64,000 nt of DNA, taken from contig CANUEZ040000012.1 of assembly GCA_948099385.1 (NCBI GenBank), positions 11,449,501-11,513,500 of the forward strand, read 5' to 3'. Each line of letters begins with the position of its first letter. Position 1 is the first letter of the stretch. The notes under the pieces were generated by a model, which made no database searches, was not told the origin of the DNA, and saw only the letters and a list, made by a program, of their open reading frames with translations. The DNA is from Fasciola hepatica. Lineage: Eukaryota; Platyhelminthes; Trematoda; Plagiorchiida; Fasciolidae. Made by a program: the position numbers and the translations under genes. Below, piece after piece: positions 21,888-33,705 of this stretch.

Positions 21888-23730
21888 GATTATTGCACCA
21901 GAACTTTCATTTCTCGCCCGATGACAAACGCCAGTGCAACATACGTCCACGTTCCTGTGCATGATAACAATTTTCTATAGTGCATCACCACTGATGCCCT
22001 AGCGATTCTTTCTGCATTCTTCCTTAATTGCTCTTTAGAACTTCTAATTGCGTGCAAACAATTAATTCTTTGAAATGCAGACGCAGCAGCCCACCCGGTT
22101 TACGCTACATTGAAAGCCCGAGGTAGTACTTATCAACCCTACGCTATTTAAACTCTCGAATTTAAACCCAGACCAAAATATGAAATGTGCCACTGACCGT
22201 TCATATAAACCCAACCAGTGTGCCAGTCACATTCGCTCACAGTCTGTTATTTCAAACCTATCTTATCGCATTGTTGCCAAACTGCTTTCTGCGTAAGCAA
22301 ACGGTACTGAGGGTTATCATTTCTAACTGCTCTAAACCGTGAGACCCTGGGTCTTTCATTAGCATCCGAGCGATGCCATGCCAACGTGAAAAATCATAAA
22401 TCCTTTGGGATGCATACACCGTTACCAAACTAGTGAACGCAACTCCGTTAGCCTGCAGCAGTATAGCACAAATCCACCGCGAACCTATTTTTACTTAGAA
22501 TGTGGAGTAGGTGCCATTGACTGCTCAAATGAAACTTCATCCATGCTTCACTCACACAGACGTAACCAGTCCATTATCTATTGTCTTCATATATCATCAT
22601 AACCCACAGCTGGAACCATGTCCAGACTGCAACCCCCCTTTATTTCAGGTGTGTTGTCTACCACTATCGCAGTCACCAAACCGGATAACCAAGGACGCCA
22701 CTTTGACTGGTACAGACAGAGACTCAAGTAGAACCTACCATAGCAACTGGGACCGAAATCAAGCCACCCGACAGGAAATACTCCCAATTGCTTATCAAAT
22801 CATTCAGCTTTTTCTAAAACAACCAACACACATTCCAGTCCATGCGCATCTTGCTAATATGCCACCACACTCAGCCGATTGACCGACACATACTTTGCCC
22901 TGCTGGACGAAACATACCCATATGATGTCTTTCGTTACCAGAAACGACGCTGAATATCACTGAAGGCAAATGCGTCAACATATGTATATATATTTGTTAG
23001 TGAAACAGCATATTAACGCTCAAGTCTATGCGGAGATTTCACACTTTATTATCCGTTACCACAGTCCACCTTTCCTCCGAACCGTAGCCGGTTGGAAATT
23101 GACTCTCCACTCCTCGAGGACCTTCCAGTTGCGTTTTCTCATTTCTGAATGGTACATGTTACTGATCCTGAATCTAAACTCACCTTTTTATGGATTGCTG
23201 TTTCTCCCACACCCACCAGAGTTCACTTTCACGAAATTGGTCTCGGCACCGTTTCGAAACTCATTCCATTTATTGAACTCCGGTAAATCCGACATTCAGG
23301 GTCTGCATCGTCTTCATGGATCGCTATCCTCTCCGCATGCACCGATTTTCCCGAGAACACTTCTTTACAATTTTTTTTTCTTCCTTTCCTTTTTGTTCAA
23401 AATTTACTCCATCTGTAGAACCTTAGCAGGCCTCCGTTTCCCGGTTTGCATCATTCTCGTTCATAATGCGTCCTTGACACTGCGCCAACGGTTTTTCGAT
23501 ATCTCCACCGCCCAGCCCGGATTCGAAACCGGTTTGAAACTGCCGCGCAAACCATTAGTAAAGTGATCCATTCAAACTGTTGCTGGCTATGTCTATCTAT
23601 CGCTAATACTCTCGACTTTCATACTTTGAATTTGTGAATATTCCACCTTATTGAGTAACGTGTCACACCATGATCATGCGCTAGCGCGTGCGTCTCGACC
23701 ATGGCCGAGAAATATACCATTATCATTACC
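21888..23730 (+). other. CR1 3' untranslated region and tail
   Basis: A 1.84-kb stretch lies between the ORF2 stop and the element end. 23070-23730 matches the truncated copy at 3253-3955, and 22599-22650 matches 7645-7700 and 51150-51200 (ACCCACAGCTGGA...CAGACTGC). A 198-codon frame at 22970-23566 is not conserved in the other copies and is judged accidental. The end reads CGAGAAATATACCATTATCATT. Confidence 0.7.
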
Positions 23731-25280
23731 TGGGGCACTGTACCCAAAGCTTCCATTTCGCGCAATAGAATCAGGTGATTCTCGGAGTCGAAAGCCTTTA
23801 GGAAGTCCAAATAACAGACCACTACCCTTTCATCCCTGTCTAATGTGGCAGTTATCTAATCATTTAACGACAGCGGGTTGGACAAGCAAGACCTATTTTC
23901 GACAAAGCCGTGTTGTCCTTTGGAAACTATCTCATTTTCAGTCAGGTGACTGGCTAAGCCATTTCAAGTCGGTCCTCTCTATTGTGAGTGGCGCACAAGA
24001 TAGACCAACAGGTCGATGGTTTAGTGCCCTTTCTCTCAATCCTTCCTTCTGTATTGGAACGACTTTGGCCATTAGCCATTCCTCAGGTGACAGAGCTTTA
24101 TCCAACTACTTGGAGTACTACCGAGAAAGAGGAGCCGCTTTTACCCGGGCAAGTGGGCGAAAAACCGTAGATTGAGTGCATTCTGGACCGGCTACCTCGT
24201 GCACGTTAAGACCTCTAAGGGCTTCTTCTACTTAGTTTGAAGGAAGAGGGACTGGCAGCATAATTGTGTTCTAGTGAAGGCGTTCGTACGCCGGGTTCAG
24301 TCCGTCGCCTCGCCGGTACATTGTCTCGAACTGCTGTCGCAGTATCTCGCCCTTGAGGCCACTGTCGATTGCATGGTTTCCTTTCCTGTCCACAACGGAA
24401 CCAGCAACTACTCACATGGATGATCTTGACCGGAAGTAGTTGTAGTAAGCTTTTGGGTACCACTTAGCACATCCAACTAAGGTGCCTTCGTAAGATATCC
24501 TACACCGATTTTCAACCATGAAGTCTACTTCTCGGGTCATTTTGGATCGGACGCATATACTGTGGCCCCTTTTCTGCTGGTGTCGACACCACTGCCTGTG
24601 TTTCTGGCTTTGAGCCCTAGTAGATCTACATGTCGACCAAGGTGATCTCCCCTTTCTGCGGATTCTGCTAGCTGGCCCAAAACATTCTGTGGTCAACAAA
24701 AGGTTGTGGCCGAACACTTCCATTCTTCCTCCGCGCTTTCATGATGTTGGTCTCACGTCAGTGGTTGGGTTGAAATGACTAGGCTCTGTACATCAAGATC
24801 TCTAAGGCGCCTTTTAGGTTTGCAGGGTACCCTGTCCTTCACGGCTAAATATTTGCGACGGATCGCTCCATGGTCGCTTCCTCCTAAGGATGCCGATACC
24901 TGTAGGTCTTCATTGTCACCGGTGTGTTTAGCGATTACCAGGTCCAGTAAACCGGGAGTCCGTCCTTCCTCCTCCTGGTTGGTTGCGGGGAAGACCAAAT
25001 AAGTGCCTCCTCCAGTACGAAGTCTAGCAGTCTTATAGGAAAATCGTCACCTGCTGCCCACAGGTTCACCCAGTCTATCCCGGGGACGTTGAAGCCTTCG
25101 AGGTTCATGGGTTTGTTTACCTCTGCTACGGCTCAATAGTGGTAGCTCAGCGAGGCTAAGTCTTCCTATGGGGTGAACCAAAGGCTTTGATACACATGCA
25201 AAACACGCATTTTAGCCTGGAGTAACTCCAAGTAGCAGAAGACAAGCTGTATGCTTGGTGATGCCGTACATTACCAGGCT
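23731..25280 (-). pseudogene. LINE-II ORF2, 5' half (split copy, part 1): endonuclease to RT motif A
   Basis: Minus-strand order: about 25130-25080 gives LEGFNVPGIDWVNLW (normally GDFN; the Gly-Asp is lost). 24998-24753 gives TPGLLDLVIAKHTGDNEDLQ and LGGSDHGAIRRKYLAVKDR, the closing SDH motif of the AP-like endonuclease. 24723-24215 is the degraded linker. 24170-23950 retains PEEWLMAKVVPIQK. 23822-23760 gives VCYLDFLKAFDSENHLILL (RT motif A) and EMEALGTVPQ at the CR1 junction. The frame continues on the far side of the CR1 at 16743. Weak residues of the endonuclease N-terminus may reach about 25250. Many stops are present. Confidence 0.8.
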
Positions 25281-26899
25281 AAGAGCTCAGTAGCTTCTGA
25301 GACTGCTATCATAGCATCCCTCTGTCCCTTCTATCCACCTCATCAGCTCAGTGAATGCAGTAGCCACACTAGAGGAGGAAGCTAATTTCACTTCCCGTTT
25401 TTAGCCAGGTTTCGGTGGATCCCGCACAATAAGCGTTCGCAGCCTCTGCTGTCAGTTCGTGCCACTTAATTCTAAAGCCCAGAGCCTAAGTGTAAGCTGC
25501 GGTCAAGTTTTCTAGCTTTCGTGCTCTGTTGGTGGCCTGGTAGAGGTGGCCATCTGAACCTAGTTTCTAGTGCTGATCTCGTTTCTTGGCTACGAGGAGT
25601 AAGATTCTGTTTTACCTTCCACCTGCCCTTCTTGACTAGTACCAAAGGGCTTTGTTAGGTTTCTGAAGCCCCCTGTAAGAATAGGGCTACTATGCCGACC
25701 TGATGTAGGATTTCTGCGTTTTTCATTGCCAGTAAGAAGCTGACGGTTTGTCCCAAGGCCGGCTCTGTCCCTGTTGGTAGACACTCGCCAAATGACTGAG
25801 TTATCTGGCCACAATGCGAACTTTCCTTCAGTGTGGCTAAGCATACCCAGCCTGAAGACTCTGCCGAAGTCAGCAGTCTTTGCGTCCCTATCCCTAGGTT
25901 CTTGCTACCAGATCGATCACCATGCAAGGACGAGCCACGGTGTAGCCCTTCCGTACATCAGCGAGGAGATTCGATATTGTCAGATCAAGCAAGGACGGAA
26001 CGCATCCAGACCTTCATCTGGTACCTTCTGTAATATGCTGGCGCTATGCATAAGCAAACACATTCTAAGTAGGCCTCCATTCGCTATCTCAGCTTGCAGA
26101 CTTCAACCATTTATTCAGTGTGCGGAAGTAGGGGGTCTTTTGTGCCTCTCTAACCAGTTCAGCCAGGGTCCGTATTAAGCAAACATCCTCGTGGCGGTCT
26201 GTATCTGATATCCTATAGACGCTGACAACATTAACTCGTCTGCCTGGAAGGCTGATCGTAACTGCGGGCAGCAAGACATCACCAGCGCACATCTTGGCCT
26301 GAGACCCAAGGTGGTTATTACCCGGTCTAGTAGGGGTGGCAACCCTACCACCAAGGAATTCATGTTCTCTACCCTGCCTACGGATTGCGAAACATTCACT
26401 TATTAGTCCCGGCAGAGCTTAGTTTAGGGGTTATTTTTCTCCAAAAGCAATTTATGATGCGCTGTGCTCCCCATCGGCTCTGAAGAGTTCCTTCAATGTG
26501 TTTGTCATACTACGCTCCTTGGAGTACGTTGTTTAGAACTCAATAGATTAGTGAGGAAGAAGCAATGCATTGTGGATCATGAAAAAATCAGCCTTCTACG
26601 AGCTACTGTGAGTAGACTTTTGAATAAACCAATGGGCCGCCGGAGGAGGGATGACATCTTATCAATGCAAAAGCACGTGAAGCAACACAAGTAAACTCTC
26701 CCCTCTCGATGAGGGAGCACAAGGCACAGGGATTGAGGATACTAACTTTTGTAAACGTAGTATCACACATGGAGCCAGCTGCGCGTGATTGACAAAGATG
26801 GGCGAAGCAGAGTGTGACACAAGCAGGCTTCCCACGTGCGAGCGCAAGGCGAATGTGGTTGGAGTGAGTCACTAACGGAAGTCGACCCCAAGTGAGTTA
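25281..26899. other. No recognisable gene
   Basis: Frames here (for example minus-strand 25590-25927 and 26089-26399) are short and match nothing I recognise. The lower end could be the decayed 5' part (ORF1 side) of the minus-strand LINE-II copy. I see no terminal repeats or structural RNA. Confidence 0.4.
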
Positions 26900-27737
26900 G
26901 CGTCAAATTATCACCTCTTTTTTTAAGAAAAATATTCAGATATTGTGAGCAGTATGTGAGACAAGAGAAAGTGCGAGCATGGACTCAGACAGGAATGACA
27001 AGCAGTTGCAGTCATGACAGGAGTAATTGCATGGTAGGAAACAAAGCCCTCATTTCTAAACACCATGGAACAAATGAAGACAGTCGACAGGTCATAAAAA
27101 TTGGGTCGAGTTGTAAATGCGAGGTCTATAAAATAAGGTAATGTGCGTGGGAAGTTTGGTTCTTTCTTTAATTCTATACTCCAGACTGGTACCTATAGAC
27201 TGGAAACCGCACCTGTCCTGATCTTCTAGTTGTGCTCTCCTAAAAGACCACGTCGGTGTCGTCATCTCTATGTCAAGACGGGCGAGGTTTTGGAGGTCGA
27301 TCTTTCGTTAGGAACGTATAGAATCCTCTCACGTTTGCCATCTACCCACCCGATAAATAATAAGTTCCTGGCGTATATGCACCCTCAGTCCTCGTGAGAG
27401 CTGCCGATCAGTGCCCACTCTTCTCTCTGAGCGTAAGAAGAACTTACATACTGGTCGACCTTAAGTTATTTCACTGCTCGGTAGTATGAAGCATGGCAAA
27501 TGGATCTTCTTTGGATCTTGCCTGATTTGTTTGTATTCGCAGGTGGAATTACCACATTCACCTTTGTGCCGATCTGTCTACCCAGCTTCAGCTCCGTTGC
27601 AGTTCTTTGGGTCCCGGAATGGGGAACGGTTCGGTAGGTGCATAAGGAAATGAGCAGTGCCTCACCGAACGAGGTACCCTGGTGCTGCACAATTTTTATG
27701 GTCTCCTTCAGCGCTCGGTTGAAACGCTCAACCATGC
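26900..27737 (-). pseudogene. Gypsy integrase C-terminal part and 3' end (Gypsy-1, part 2)
   Basis: The minus-strand frame 27741-27466 reads GMVERFNRALKETIKIVQHQ, TSFGEALLISLCTYRTVPHS, TATELKLGRQI and VNVVIPPANT, the end of a Gypsy integrase core and the conserved 'YRTVPHS...ELKLGR' block. About 27435-27395 gives SSSYAQREEWALIGSSHEDG, the decayed tail. The frame stops at the LTR alpha boundary at 27738; the matching N-terminal part of the integrase lies at 34790-35395 on the same strand. 26900-27390 probably holds the 3' UTR or LTR but shows no recognisable landmark. It is non-functional. Confidence 0.8.
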
Positions 27738-28111
27738 CGTAAGGACCGGTCATGGAAAATCCCCCAGAAACACTTCGATTTCAAGTTTCCCTGGCATCAC
27801 TCGCTCACTTACCTTATTAGCTTTTTTCATGCACTGTATCTTTCCATGAAAAATAAACGTTTGTTTGTTCGCGCCCGGCGCGCTACTCTGTCATATCCTG
27901 TTCTGGACCTGCGTGACGCATGTGCCCCTTTTCAGCAAGCCGAAATTCTGTTCTCGTTTTTGAGTCCCAGTGATCGCATAATCAAGGTTCGCATCTGCTT
28001 TATGTCATTGTTCATTTGCTAGTCTACTATCGTAGAATTTAACGGATAACAGCATTCTGATTTCGGGATCTGAACCGAATTTTGCTACGTATTGCTCAAA
28101 GGCTTCCTACA
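27738..28111 (+). repeat. 5' LTR alpha of BEL-alpha
   Basis: It starts CGTAAGGACCGGTC (first base altered from the expected T) and ends GCTTCCTACA. It aligns with 15248-15622 and 34435-34789. Confidence 0.82.
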
Positions 28112-28319
28112 ATGCTCAGCTGATCAATCTGGAACGAGAAAATACGCAACAAGCCCAGAAAAGGATCGAAGCAATTGGAATCTGGACAGAAAGTAGTACG
28201 GCAAGTAACTGGGGGGGGGGTTGGGCACTCTTGATTCTTTAGTAATGCTAGGTCACCTAGTCCTGTCATTGCTAGCTCACGTATTACTGAGGGTAATACG
28301 GATTGCAATAAAGTCGACC

Positions 28320-29415
28320 TACCTAGGCTAAGGAAGTTAGATCTAGAACAACAACAGTTATAGGATAGGCAGCGGGCCCAGGAAGCAGAAAAGAGGCGTA
28401 GACAGAACCAGTGTGAGCAGAAGACCGACGACTATGACCTATCTGACAGATAGGGACAAATTAAAATACGAAACTCCGCGCCGGACGTCGAATACAAAAC
28501 ATCAACTCCACCAACGATCAATCTGCCAAAAGTAGGTCTGAGGGTTTTCCACGGACTACCTGAAAACTACCACAAGTTTATCAGGTAGTAAGAAATTTTT
28601 GACGAAAATAAGATAACCAACCCTGGGCACAGGCTCCTCTGTCAGATTCAAAACTGTCGAGGCCGTGCTAGAGAAGCTATCGATGTGTGTACCCTGCTGG
28701 ACCTGGAACAGGGCTACACACAGGCAAGGAAGACTGAGTGACCTGTTCGGCCAGCCATTCAAAGTAGCTCTTAGTCTAATGCAAGGAGTGATATTTGTGG
28801 CCAAAAGAACAAAGGGCGGCGTCTATACTGTGGTCAGCCTGGGGATAAAAATGCAAAAACTGCTCAATAGCTGTCGGCCATTTGGGTTACAGAGCTGACC
28901 TCGATGCAATGCATACATTGGAGGGCATAGTCAGCTACCTTTCTCCCGAACAACACGGTCGGTGGGTGGACAAGGCGGAAAGCATAAGCAGAGGCAACCC
29001 TAAGGCTAACTGCGAAGACCTGACCGAATACTCGGAGAGGCAAACGAAGGTAGCCAACAGGAGGTTAGGCAGGCTCATCCGGGACAGTAATCAAGCAAAT
29101 AAATCTAGTTGCAAGGAAACATCCGGAATATCAGCTCTGGACCAACGCACAGGCCATGTCACGCGAGGCTACAGAGCCTCCAGGTTGCAGGTCCTGCGAC
29201 GCAAGCCATGGGCCACCAGAATGCCCGAAGTCCATCAACGTCACAATAGACGAAGGTTGGGGAATGGTCAAGACGACAGGAGCGTGCTTTATACGTCCCA
29301 ACACCAAGCACCTGGCTGCAGCTTATCGAACAAAGATCAGATGTGGTCACCAGGGTTGCGTAGCAGAAGCCACCGATTGTTACACCAGGCGAGGGAAACT
29401 GCAGGAGAAATGAAT
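28320..29415 (+). pseudogene. BEL-alpha gag
   Basis: Frames give a charged segment (LEQQQL, RAQEAEKRRRQNQCEQK), then INLPKVGLRVFHGLPENYHK, CRGRAREAIDVCTLLDLEQG and LSDLFGQPFKVALSLMQGV (the capsid-like part). About 28882-29060 gives GYRADLDAMHTLEGIVSYLS, RWVDKAESISRG and LTEYSERQTKVANRR. 29156-29413 holds a knuckle-like array: CRSCDASHGPPEC (CX2CX3HX4C) and a degraded second one around CFIRPNTKH...CGHQGC. The order matches BEL/Pao gag. At least five frame changes occur. A G9 run at 28209-28217 lies in the leader just upstream. Confidence 0.8.
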
Positions 29416-29439
29416 ACCAAGCCCGGTGTTATTCTTCGA

Positions 29440-30420
29440 AAGTCGAGGTCTACCAGTGAACCAGTAATTTTAGGAGTAGTTGCTGTGGAAGTGCCGACCG
29501 CAACCGGGGTGGTCAAAGAGTTGGCTTTCGTCGGCAGCGGATCGGATACTACCCTGGTGAAGGAGCAGTTTGTCGACAAAACAATGTGTGAAGCAGTTCA
29601 GGAGACCCCGTTCCATGAATTGGCATCGATGTTACAAACGACATTTTTCATTCGTATGAACTATCTTTGCCGGAATTCTGATTGTTTGTTTTGTTGCTCT
29701 AAATCTTTGTCTCACACCGGACTCCCACCGTTGCATCGAGCGTGAGTCACTGAACTTGAACTTCACTGTGACTGTATTCGGTAATCTCATCTTCTGTATC
29801 TAACCTTCTGCTGTAATTCAGCTGCTTCCGTTGACTTGTTGTTTAATTCGGGGCGTGAGAGCCCAGAAGGAATACTGCTGAGGCTTGATTATTGTAAAAT
29901 TAATTAATTTTTTGTATATAGTACCGTAGCTATTTGGAATGGAAATTGGTTGCTACACGTGGCTCGAACTTTCAAGTGGCTGGACTTTACATTCCGGCTG
30001 GATAAGATTACAGCATCGTTAGAATTAGGCACAAAGGGCGGAACACACGTCGTGGCTGCCGGCCGGTCGAGGTCACCGCTCATCTCCTTACGCACTAGCT
30101 GGCAAGCCGAATCAACGGAGGCCTTTGCGTGAGTTGATCTCCCCATGCGAGAACCAAAGTCGGTGAGCGCAATTATAAATAGGTGGCTACACCTGCAGGA
30201 TGTAACCGTTGTAGACTTGGACGACGACGAGGTGGACCTCCTTAGCGGCTGCGGCGTACCAGAGGCATATTGGATGCTTGACCAGATAGGGGGCAACCTT
30301 CAGGCACCTTATGCCGTATGTACGGCACTAAGAAGGATATTATATGGTCCAGTAGGGGTACACGGTGTTATGAATTTCGTATTAGCCGAAACTGACGGCA
30401 TAGAATACAAACTGCAGTGA
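29440..30420 (+). pseudogene. BEL-alpha aspartic protease, interrupted by LTR beta
   Basis: 29440-29584 reads PVILGVVAVEVPTATGVVKE and FVGSGSDTTLVKEQFVDK; the catalytic Asp of DSGSDTTL is read as Gly. The frame is then broken by a 405-bp LTR beta. After 29992 it resumes with RLDKITASLELGTKGG and, at 30145-30420, LPMREPKSVSAIINRWLHLQ, VVDLDDDEVDLLSGCGVPEA (family LIGCDVPEAH), APYAVCTALRR and YGPVGV. It is inactive on three counts: lost Asp, insertion, frameshift near 30130. Confidence 0.82.
29587..29991 (+). repeat. LTR beta nested in the BEL-alpha protease
   Basis: It starts TGTGAAGCAGTTCAGGAGAC and ends GGACTTTACA, matching the ends and interior of 2256-3233 apart from the 560-bp block present only there. 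It sits inside the protease reading frame. A 5-bp duplication is not visible (CAATG before, TTCCG after), so the flanks may have been altered. Confidence 0.78.
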
Positions 30421-30666
30421 CCGTTTGAAAAAGCGTTTCACGATGTCCGAGAAGAACGACTATCATTGTCTTGAGAGGATCACTTTGCTCAGCAAACAGT
30501 GCGGCAAGGAATTGGAGGCCTTAAAAAACAGTCCGAGGTTCCCTTCCCATGGCGCACACCAGCTGACCCTTGGTTTGATAACAGAAACTATGCTCTGCAA
30601 GGACTGCTTCGACTGGAAGAACGCCTCGTTCGAGAGCAGGATCTGTGGCAATAATATGCAGCATTA

Positions 30667-31960
30667 TTGAAGCTAAACGAGGCTCTCGGCCACGTTGAAA
30701 GTGTGCCTGCCAACACCGACGGGCGGAAGGGGATCTGGTATCTATCTCACCACCCGGTTATCAACCCCAAGAAACCCGAAAAGCTGCTGGTGGCTTTTGA
30801 CTGTGCAGTCAAGTTCCAGGGCAAGTCGTTAAATGATTGCCTGCTACAAGGACCTGACTGGACCACACCACTAATCGAAGTTTTGTGCCGTATCAGAGAG
30901 GGGGAAAGTGGCTCTGTCCGCCGACTTCAGGGGAGTGGTTCTCCAGATGAAGATACCAGTAGAAGAGCGGGATGCATTGTGTTTCCTGTAGTGGGGAGAG
31001 AACAACCGGAAAAAAGCAGTAATAAGTTATATGATGACCGTCCACCCCTTCGGAGCCATATCATTACCGTTCTGTGCAAACTACGCTTTTCGAGAAACGG
31101 CGAACAAACATGGAGCTGTAGTCCACCGGTCGGCAGTAGATGGCTTCAGCAGGAATTTCTACGTCGACGACTATCTTGGGTCACTGGATGATGTAAACTG
31201 GACCCTGGCGCGGTTCAGGGGCCTAAAGATATTCCTGGAAGAGGGCAGCTTCCATCCCACCAAGCGGATGTCGAACTTCTTGAAAGTTCCCGAGGTCATT
31301 CCGTACCACGAGAGGGCCGAAAGGTTCCGAGGTCTGAACGGCGCTCCACCCCTCTCCGAAAGAGCTATAGGAATACAGTGGATAGCGGAAACGGACGACT
31401 TCGTTTTCCAACTAACTGTTACTGGGCAACCCGTAACTAGTCGTGGTGTGCTACCTGCTGTCTTTAGTTTGTCCAATCAGCTCGGTTTTGTCTCCCCTGG
31501 ATGTTAACCGGAATGATCCTGCCGCAGCGGCTTTACCGCAAGAAAGTCGATCGAGACCAGCCACTGGACCGAGAAGACCGATTGGACTAGGAGGAATTTG
31601 TGAACACCTTGAAGAAACTAGGAGACGCTGATTCCACGATGATTGTCGCCTGGTCATACAACATGGACGGAAGAACCACTTGCCTTGTCTGACGCATCCG
31701 AAGTCGGTTACGGAGCCTTGGAATGCGGACGATGTTGCACGGGAGATCGACAATATTCCACGAGAATTTTGTTCGTTGAAATTTGCTTTGCCTCACTGAA
31801 ATCGGTTTTTATCTCGCGCCTTGAACTCAGCACACCCGTGTTAGCAGCCAGGGTGGTACAAGCGGTGAAGAGATATCTTGACTTCTACTTTCGATCGGCT
31901 AGCCTCTGGCGGACTCGAAGACAGCAATGAACTACATTAACAACGTATGAAGTCGGCTAA
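30667..31960 (+). pseudogene. BEL-alpha reverse transcriptase and RNase H start
   Basis: 30667-30910 reads GIWYLSHHPVINPKKPEKLL, VAFDCAVKFQGKSLNDCLLQ and TPLIEVLCRIREG (fingers). After a shift comes ADFRGVVLQMKIPVEERDAL (motif A Asp present). 31031-31507 gives TVHPFGAISLPFCANYAFRE, FSRNFYVDDYLGSLDD (YVDD intact) and the connection region to AIGIQWIAETDDFVFQ. About 31640-31930 has faint RNase H traces (SDASEVGYGAL near 31690). The RT active-site triad is therefore still legible while the frame is broken in at least three places. Upstream 30425-30670 is the linker. Confidence 0.82.
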
Positions 31961-32149
31961 GTACTTTTGTTGCTAACCGGCTCAAGACAATCCAAGACGA
32001 AACGGCCGTGAACCAGTGGAATCATGTCAAGTCTGGCGATAACCAATCCGATATGTGCCGCTGAGGTGTGACCATCTTCAAGCAACTAAAAGCTTGGATG
32101 GGAGGACCGAAGTTTCGGCAACTGCCTCAACGGGACTGGCCCATGTACG

Positions 32150-33360
32150 AACTAAAGCCCTCCCCTGGAATTGGAACGGAAGATTAAAGGCGTAATGATT
32201 ACGGCGACGGTAGCCAAATCGAAGCCTTTTTTGTCATGCTTGGCCAGATATTCCTCCTGGATGAAGACTCTTCGGCCTTGGTTTTTGGACAGGCTCATGG
32301 GAAATTTGCTAGTTATGAAAAGAACCCATCCCTCCAGCCGGATACTAGTGGGTTCGATAAGCCACAATGAATTACGAGCAGCGGAACACGATATATTTAA
32401 GATGATACAATGAGAGGCTTTCACCCGAGAACTCGAGAGGGCCGAAGAAGCGGGACCAATCGACAAAGGAATATTATCTCCAAGAGGCGACTTGCAACAT
32501 GTAAACATCAAACTCAACAATGGACTACTACGGGTAGATGGTAGGCTGACCAACTCCCACCTGGGTTTTGACACAAAATACCCCATATTTCTACCGGATC
32601 GACAACCCGTGATAGAACTAATGATTCAACACATCCACACCGTGGAGGTACATGCCGGGAGAAGTCCCGTTACGGACGTCATCCGAAGACGTCTTTGGTT
32701 GTTGAGAGGGAGAGTGACCGTAAAACGCGTATTCCGACCTTGTGTAGATTGTAGGAGACGTAATGCAGCAGCAAGCAGACAATATATAGCCCCACTACCA
32801 GAACGCAGAGTGACTCCGGGTTGGTGTTTGTTCAGCGACACCGGGTCGGACTACTTTGGGCCATTGTGGATTGAGTGTGGGAAAAGGTTGGAAAAACGAT
32901 TTGGGTGTATCATGACATGCATGAAGTCACGTGCGGTACACCTAGAAAATGCGCATTCGATGACAACCAACTCTTTCCTACGGGCCTTGCAGCGCTTTAG
33001 CAACCGAAAAGGCTTACCAGCAGATATATACTTAGACAATGGGTCGAACTTCGTGGGCGTTCATCGGAGACTGCAGAGTTGGCACAAAAGTATGAATAGG
33101 GACAAACTACAGGATCGAAAAGTGGCCTATGGCATATGATGGCACTTCAAGTCCCCGCAGGCCAGTTATCGGGGTGGAGTATGGGAACGCCTGATCCGGT
33201 CCACGAGGCAAACATTGCTGTCGATTATGAAGCAACAGCCGCCCGACGACGAGCCGTTGAGCAGCGTCATGACTGAGGTCGAGAGAATTCTGAACAACCG
33301 CCCACTGGCTCCGGTAACCAACGGCGATCCCACCCACCTGGCGCTCACCCCGAACGACTT
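32150..33360 (+). pseudogene. BEL-alpha integrase (long open part with DDE residues, one nonsense codon)
   Basis: The 32492-33139 frame (215 codons) carries the zinc-binding region: YPIFLPDRQPV, HIHTVEVHAG, then CVDC. The core follows with FSDTGSDYFGP, MTCMKSRAVHLENAHS and DIYLDNGSNFVGVHRR, giving the first two catalytic Asp residues. A TGA at 33137-33139 ends it, but the same frame continues with WHFKSPQASYRGGVWERLIR (third acidic residue) and EVERILNNRPLAPVT to about 33360. All expected catalytic residues are thus present and only one stop separates them. 32150-32490 is the decayed RNase H to integrase linker. This is the best kept domain of the element. Confidence 0.85.
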
Positions 33361-33409
33361 ATGACGTTAAGGTCGAACGAGGGTTTTCAAGGACCGACAA
33401 ACCTTCCTG

Positions 33410-33705
33410 GAAGCTACCTCCACTGATGAGAACAAGCAAACTATCTTGCCAAGGCTTTTGAAGGCGATGGCTGCCGGAGCACCCACCGACTCTGCAAGCT
33501 CGACGAAAGTGGCTGATCAGGGCAAGAGCATTCAAGGTTGGGGATGCAGTGATGACCGCAGATGAGTAGGCGCATTTCATCATCTGGCCTTTGGCCGTTG
33601 TCATGAGAACCATCAAAAGCTCTGACAAAATGATAAGAACTGCCATACTGAAGACCGCCAACAGAGTGCTAATTCACGGCGTACGCAGTATTAGCCTCCT
33701 CTAGA
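33410..33705 (+). pseudogene. BEL-alpha DUF5641-like C-terminal domain
   Basis: A frame near 33480-33700 reads WLIRARAFKVGDAVMTADE, then a stop, then AHFIIWPLAVVMRTIKSSDK and AILKTANRVLIHGVRSISLL. The pattern (KVGD.V...WPL..V.....) matches the tail domain seen at 1767-2048 in BEL-1. It directly follows the integrase, as expected. Confidence 0.72.

Larger units (their letters stand above)
16747..23730 (+). mobile_element. Near-complete CR1-like LINE inserted into LINE-II
   Basis: The unit has a 5' UTR (16747-17266), ORF1 (17267-18718), a disrupted ORF2 (about 18780-21887), a 1.84-kb 3' region and a short ATT-type tail. Both ends are fixed by the interrupted LINE-II frame on the minus strand, and a possible 3-bp repeat ACC flanks it (16744-16746 and 23728-23730). 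At about 6.98 kb it is the most complete LINE here. Disruptions in ORF2 are limited to a 111-bp insertion and three single-base shifts, so the copy is fairly young compared with its surroundings. Confidence 0.85.

Noticed and set aside
22970..23566. 198-codon plus-strand frame in the CR1 3' region
   Set aside because: The homologous copy at 3253-3955 does not keep the frame (stops and shifts), and there is no domain; it is chance openness in a 3' UTR.
29581..29996. 5-bp target duplication around the nested LTR beta
   Set aside because: The flanks CAATG and TTCCG do not match in any alignment of the LTR ends I tried.
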